Shown here: piece by piece, positions 61,987 to 64,000 of the stretch
Layout of the letters: every line of letters starts with the position of its first letter
Numbering within the stretch: the stretch's first letter is position 1
Assembly (NCBI GenBank): GCA_002189035.1
Contig: NEEC01000013.1
Location: 1,798,001-1,862,000, forward strand
Direction: 5' to 3'
Length of the DNA stretch: 64,000 nucleotides
Source: Utricularia gibba
Taxonomy: Eukaryota > Streptophyta > Magnoliopsida > Lamiales > Lentibulariaceae
Made by a program: the position numbers and the translations under genes
Notes under the pieces: generated by a model
Database searches by the model: none
Seen by the model: the letters and a program-made list of their open reading frames with translations, nothing else
Told to the model about the DNA's origin: nothing

Positions 61987-63557
61987 TGTTGCGTGATGAT
62001 TTCGACAAAAATAAATAAATTTAATTAAACTATCTGTGCGCCAAAATTTCAGGCTGGAGGCTGGCCCATGGATTAATTGGTTTATAAGGTCCAAGAGAAT
62101 TCCACCCCCCATAAATCTGTTGAAAAGGATGGTTGAGAGTGGAACTTGGCACCAAGTTATAGTGGGCCCCCACCCGCTAAGTGCTAACAGGGTGGAAGTG
62201 ATAACTCAGCAGAATGAGAATATGCAAAGGGCATTATCTCTCCATTTGTGCTTCGTTCGTTGGATTGCACCTGAAATCTCTTCATCCAAACCTATGCTTT
62301 TCTTTCACTTCTCCCTCGAATCATGCGCATACTTTTAGCTTTTTTTATTGTAAAATTAAATTGCTTCGACCATCTGATTCAAGGCAGGAGTTGCCCACCC
62401 CTAAGAACATAAGACAACATTGTATCTTATGCCCCCCTCCCAATCATTCATTATCATTCATTCTGAATAAATATCACGTTTTATATTGTTCGTTTTGAAT
62501 ATTCAATTTTCACAATTTTATAATTTTTATATTTAAATCAAATCTTCACCCTTATCTATGATGCACGTGATATATTGTCACAATCAACGCTTCTCTTGTA
62601 TAATAATGTTCAGTGTAAATAACTAATTATCATGATTTTATATTTTTTCTTTTAAAGAAAATGAGTTATATAAAATTAAAAAAGTTTATCTATTTAAACA
62701 ATTCTCTTTCTTTTTTTGTGACCAATTTAGTATTAGAGCTAAACTTGAACAAGTGCCAATGGTGGGATGATAAGTGTCTAAAAATAATAGAATGTAAAGG
62801 TAGAGGCCATATAATGATATTTCAGATGAGGGAATAAATATATTTAAATAGATGAATTCTTCTAATCTTGTATAATATATTTTTTTCGAAAGAAAAGAAT
62901 ATAAAATATAAGTCTAAGTGTAGGTTTTGATAAATATCGATGTCGTTCGGATAGGACCTTTCACTTGCTGATTAGTATGGTTTATCAGCCAAAGCTTAGT
63001 GTTTTATTTAGTTCTATTTTTCTATAAAAAAAACATCGTAAAAGAAAAATGTATTTAAAAGGGGACACGGGGAGACCGGCGTGTCGGGGGAGGGATGTGT
63101 CCATTAGGTGGGAATTTATTTCATTATTTATTTGGAGGGAAATAATTGTAATTATGTTTTCAATAATTTTGTTAATGGGAATGCGATGAGATTCCCTACC
63201 CGCACCATCTCTACTATAGACATTCTACTTGCAGTTTGGACCCGGGAGCTGTGACTCGGTCGGATACGGGTCGGATGTGACAACCGTTTTCGCTGTGGGA
63301 GCAACGGAGACGACAGACACCTCACGTTGGTATGTTCACGGGTTGGACTGAATGCCATCTTCCCCTCTTCTGCTTCTGCTCCCTAGATTTACTGGTTTCT
63401 AGGGGTTCTTTGTTTGCTTGTTTTTTTTTTTTTTTCCGGGCGGGCTCGCCGCTGGATTTTGGCATGCAGGGGCCTGGGATTCTCTGTTTTTACTTGCTTT
63501 TTGCTGTTTCTTGTTCTTCAGACTGAAGCGATGCCGAAGGACGAAACTTGAGTTCCG
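61987..63557. other. Intergenic and leader of the receptor gene
   Basis: 62340-63060 is AT-rich. About 63330-63557 is the probable leader. It contains a T run (63421-63435) and a short upstream ORF at 63531-63551. Confidence 0.4.
63531..63551 (+). promoter_or_regulatory. Upstream ORF (six codons) before the receptor start
   Basis: ATGCCGAAGGACGAAACTTGA ends six bases before the main ATG at 63558. Whether it is on the mRNA depends on the true transcription start. Confidence 0.4.
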
Positions 63558-64000
63558 ATGTCCCGGGGTTTGCTGCTCTTCCTGTTTCTTTTCTGTTTTC
63601 GCTCTTCTCTGTCTGGAGCAGCTCCCTTCAGTAAGTGGCGATTTTCGGTTGATTTGGGGATTTTGTTGTTTTGTTGGCCGGTATGCATTTTTCTTTACTG
63701 GGGTTTGTTTCTTTTTTTTGCAGATTATAGTATTCACATCGATTGCGGTGGCCACGTCGACTCCACCGATGCATTCCACACTACCTGGATTTCCGACCGA
63801 TTCTACTCCGGCGGCGTTGCCTCCATTGTTTCCGAGCCTCTCCGATTCCAGCACCAGCAAGAGAAAACGCTCCGGTATTTTCCCATTTCATCCGGTAAGA
63901 AGAATTGCTACAGCATTCCTACGCCTGCTGCCGGGGTCGATTCTTTCTTCGGACATTCGTCGTCTACGACAATTACAACGGCAAGTCGCACACGCCGTCG
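63558..64000 (+). CDS. Malectin-like receptor protein, N-terminal part (RLP4-like), one apparent frame break, cut by window end
   Basis: Secretory receptor-like protein. Exon 1 (63558-63630) encodes a signal peptide MSRGLLLFLFLFCFRSS. Exon 2 (from 63724) begins the malectin-like domain: YSIHIDCGGHVDSTDAFHTT, TWISDRFYSGGVASIVSEPL, FQHQQEKTLRYFPISSGKKN and CYSIPTP. From the GGGG at 63933-63936 the conserved text continues in the next frame as RFFLRTFVVYDNYNGKSHTP. One more G restores continuity. The text resembles Arabidopsis RLP4 (malectin-like plus LRR). LRR and membrane parts would lie beyond the window, so whether it has a kinase cannot be told. Confidence 0.85.
   Translation, partial: MSRGLLLFLFLFCFRSSLSGAAPFSKWRFSVDLGILLFCWPVCIFLYWGLFLFFADYSIHIDCGGHVDSTDAFHTTWISDRFYSGGVASIVSEPLRFQHQQEKTLRYFPISSGKKNCYSIPTPAAGVDSFFGHSSSTTITTASRTRR

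Overview
This is nuclear DNA from a flowering plant, almost certainly a eudicot. Evidence: intron-rich genes with AT-rich GT-AG introns, plant-only families (LBD, PADRE/DUF4228, DUF1639, SOB FIVE-LIKE, MIZU-KUSSEI1-like, PSY-type peptide, PDCB/X8, isoprenylcysteine methylesterase-like), GGCCCA/telo-box promoters, and two plant-type tRNA genes. I cannot fix the species.

Layout: 0-1.2 kb a decayed lysyl-tRNA synthetase pseudogene (-); 2.5-3.3 DUF1639 protein (+); 5.4-6.0 small conserved plant protein (+); 7.05-7.8 class II LBD factor (+); 7.8-12.1 mostly AT-rich, with a GGCCCA repeat promoter; 12.1-12.7 CRF-type AP2/ERF (-); 13.2-15.6 choline-transporter-like protein (-); 19.1-19.8 PADRE protein (+); 20.3-21.1 unrecognised gene (+); 21.3-23.5 histidinol-phosphate aminotransferase (+); 24.0-25.0 small single-span protein (+); 25.5 small coiled-coil ORF (-) beside a 0.3 kb foldback element; 28.4-29.7 F-box/kelch (+); 30.1-31.5 HAD hydrolase (-); 31.7-34.0 PMT methyltransferase (-); 35.4-37.0 PPR protein (-); 37.8-39.1 ribosomal protein eS8 (+); 39.5-40.4 PSY-type peptide precursor (-); 40.9-42.1 C2H2 zinc-finger repressor (-); 43.4-46.2 GH1 beta-glucosidase (-); 47.8 14-3-3 relic (+); 48.8-49.7 PDCB-like X8 protein (+); 49.95-52.2 alpha/beta hydrolase (-); 52.3 tRNA-Asn (-); 53.1-53.5 SOB FIVE-LIKE (-); 55.1-57.5 prenylcysteine methylesterase-like (+); 57.8-58.1 small Lys-rich protein (-); 59.2-60.0 MIZ1-like (+); 60.8-61.2 small membrane protein (-); 61.9 tRNA-Leu (-); 63.56-end malectin-like receptor protein (+, truncated by the window). 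The genes are ordinary, functionally unrelated neighbours; there is no operon logic.

The most striking property is technical or evolutionary. About eleven genes that are otherwise well conserved carry exactly one one-base frame break, mostly a G/C run one base too short, while about fourteen others splice into perfect frames. That pattern points to homopolymer-length error in the assembly rather than a cluster of dead genes. In contrast, the lysyl-tRNA synthetase and 14-3-3 copies carry nonsense codons and several frameshifts and look truly dead. The best biological find is a three-exon PSY-type sulfated-peptide precursor that has no long open frame of its own. I saw no unknown multi-gene system.
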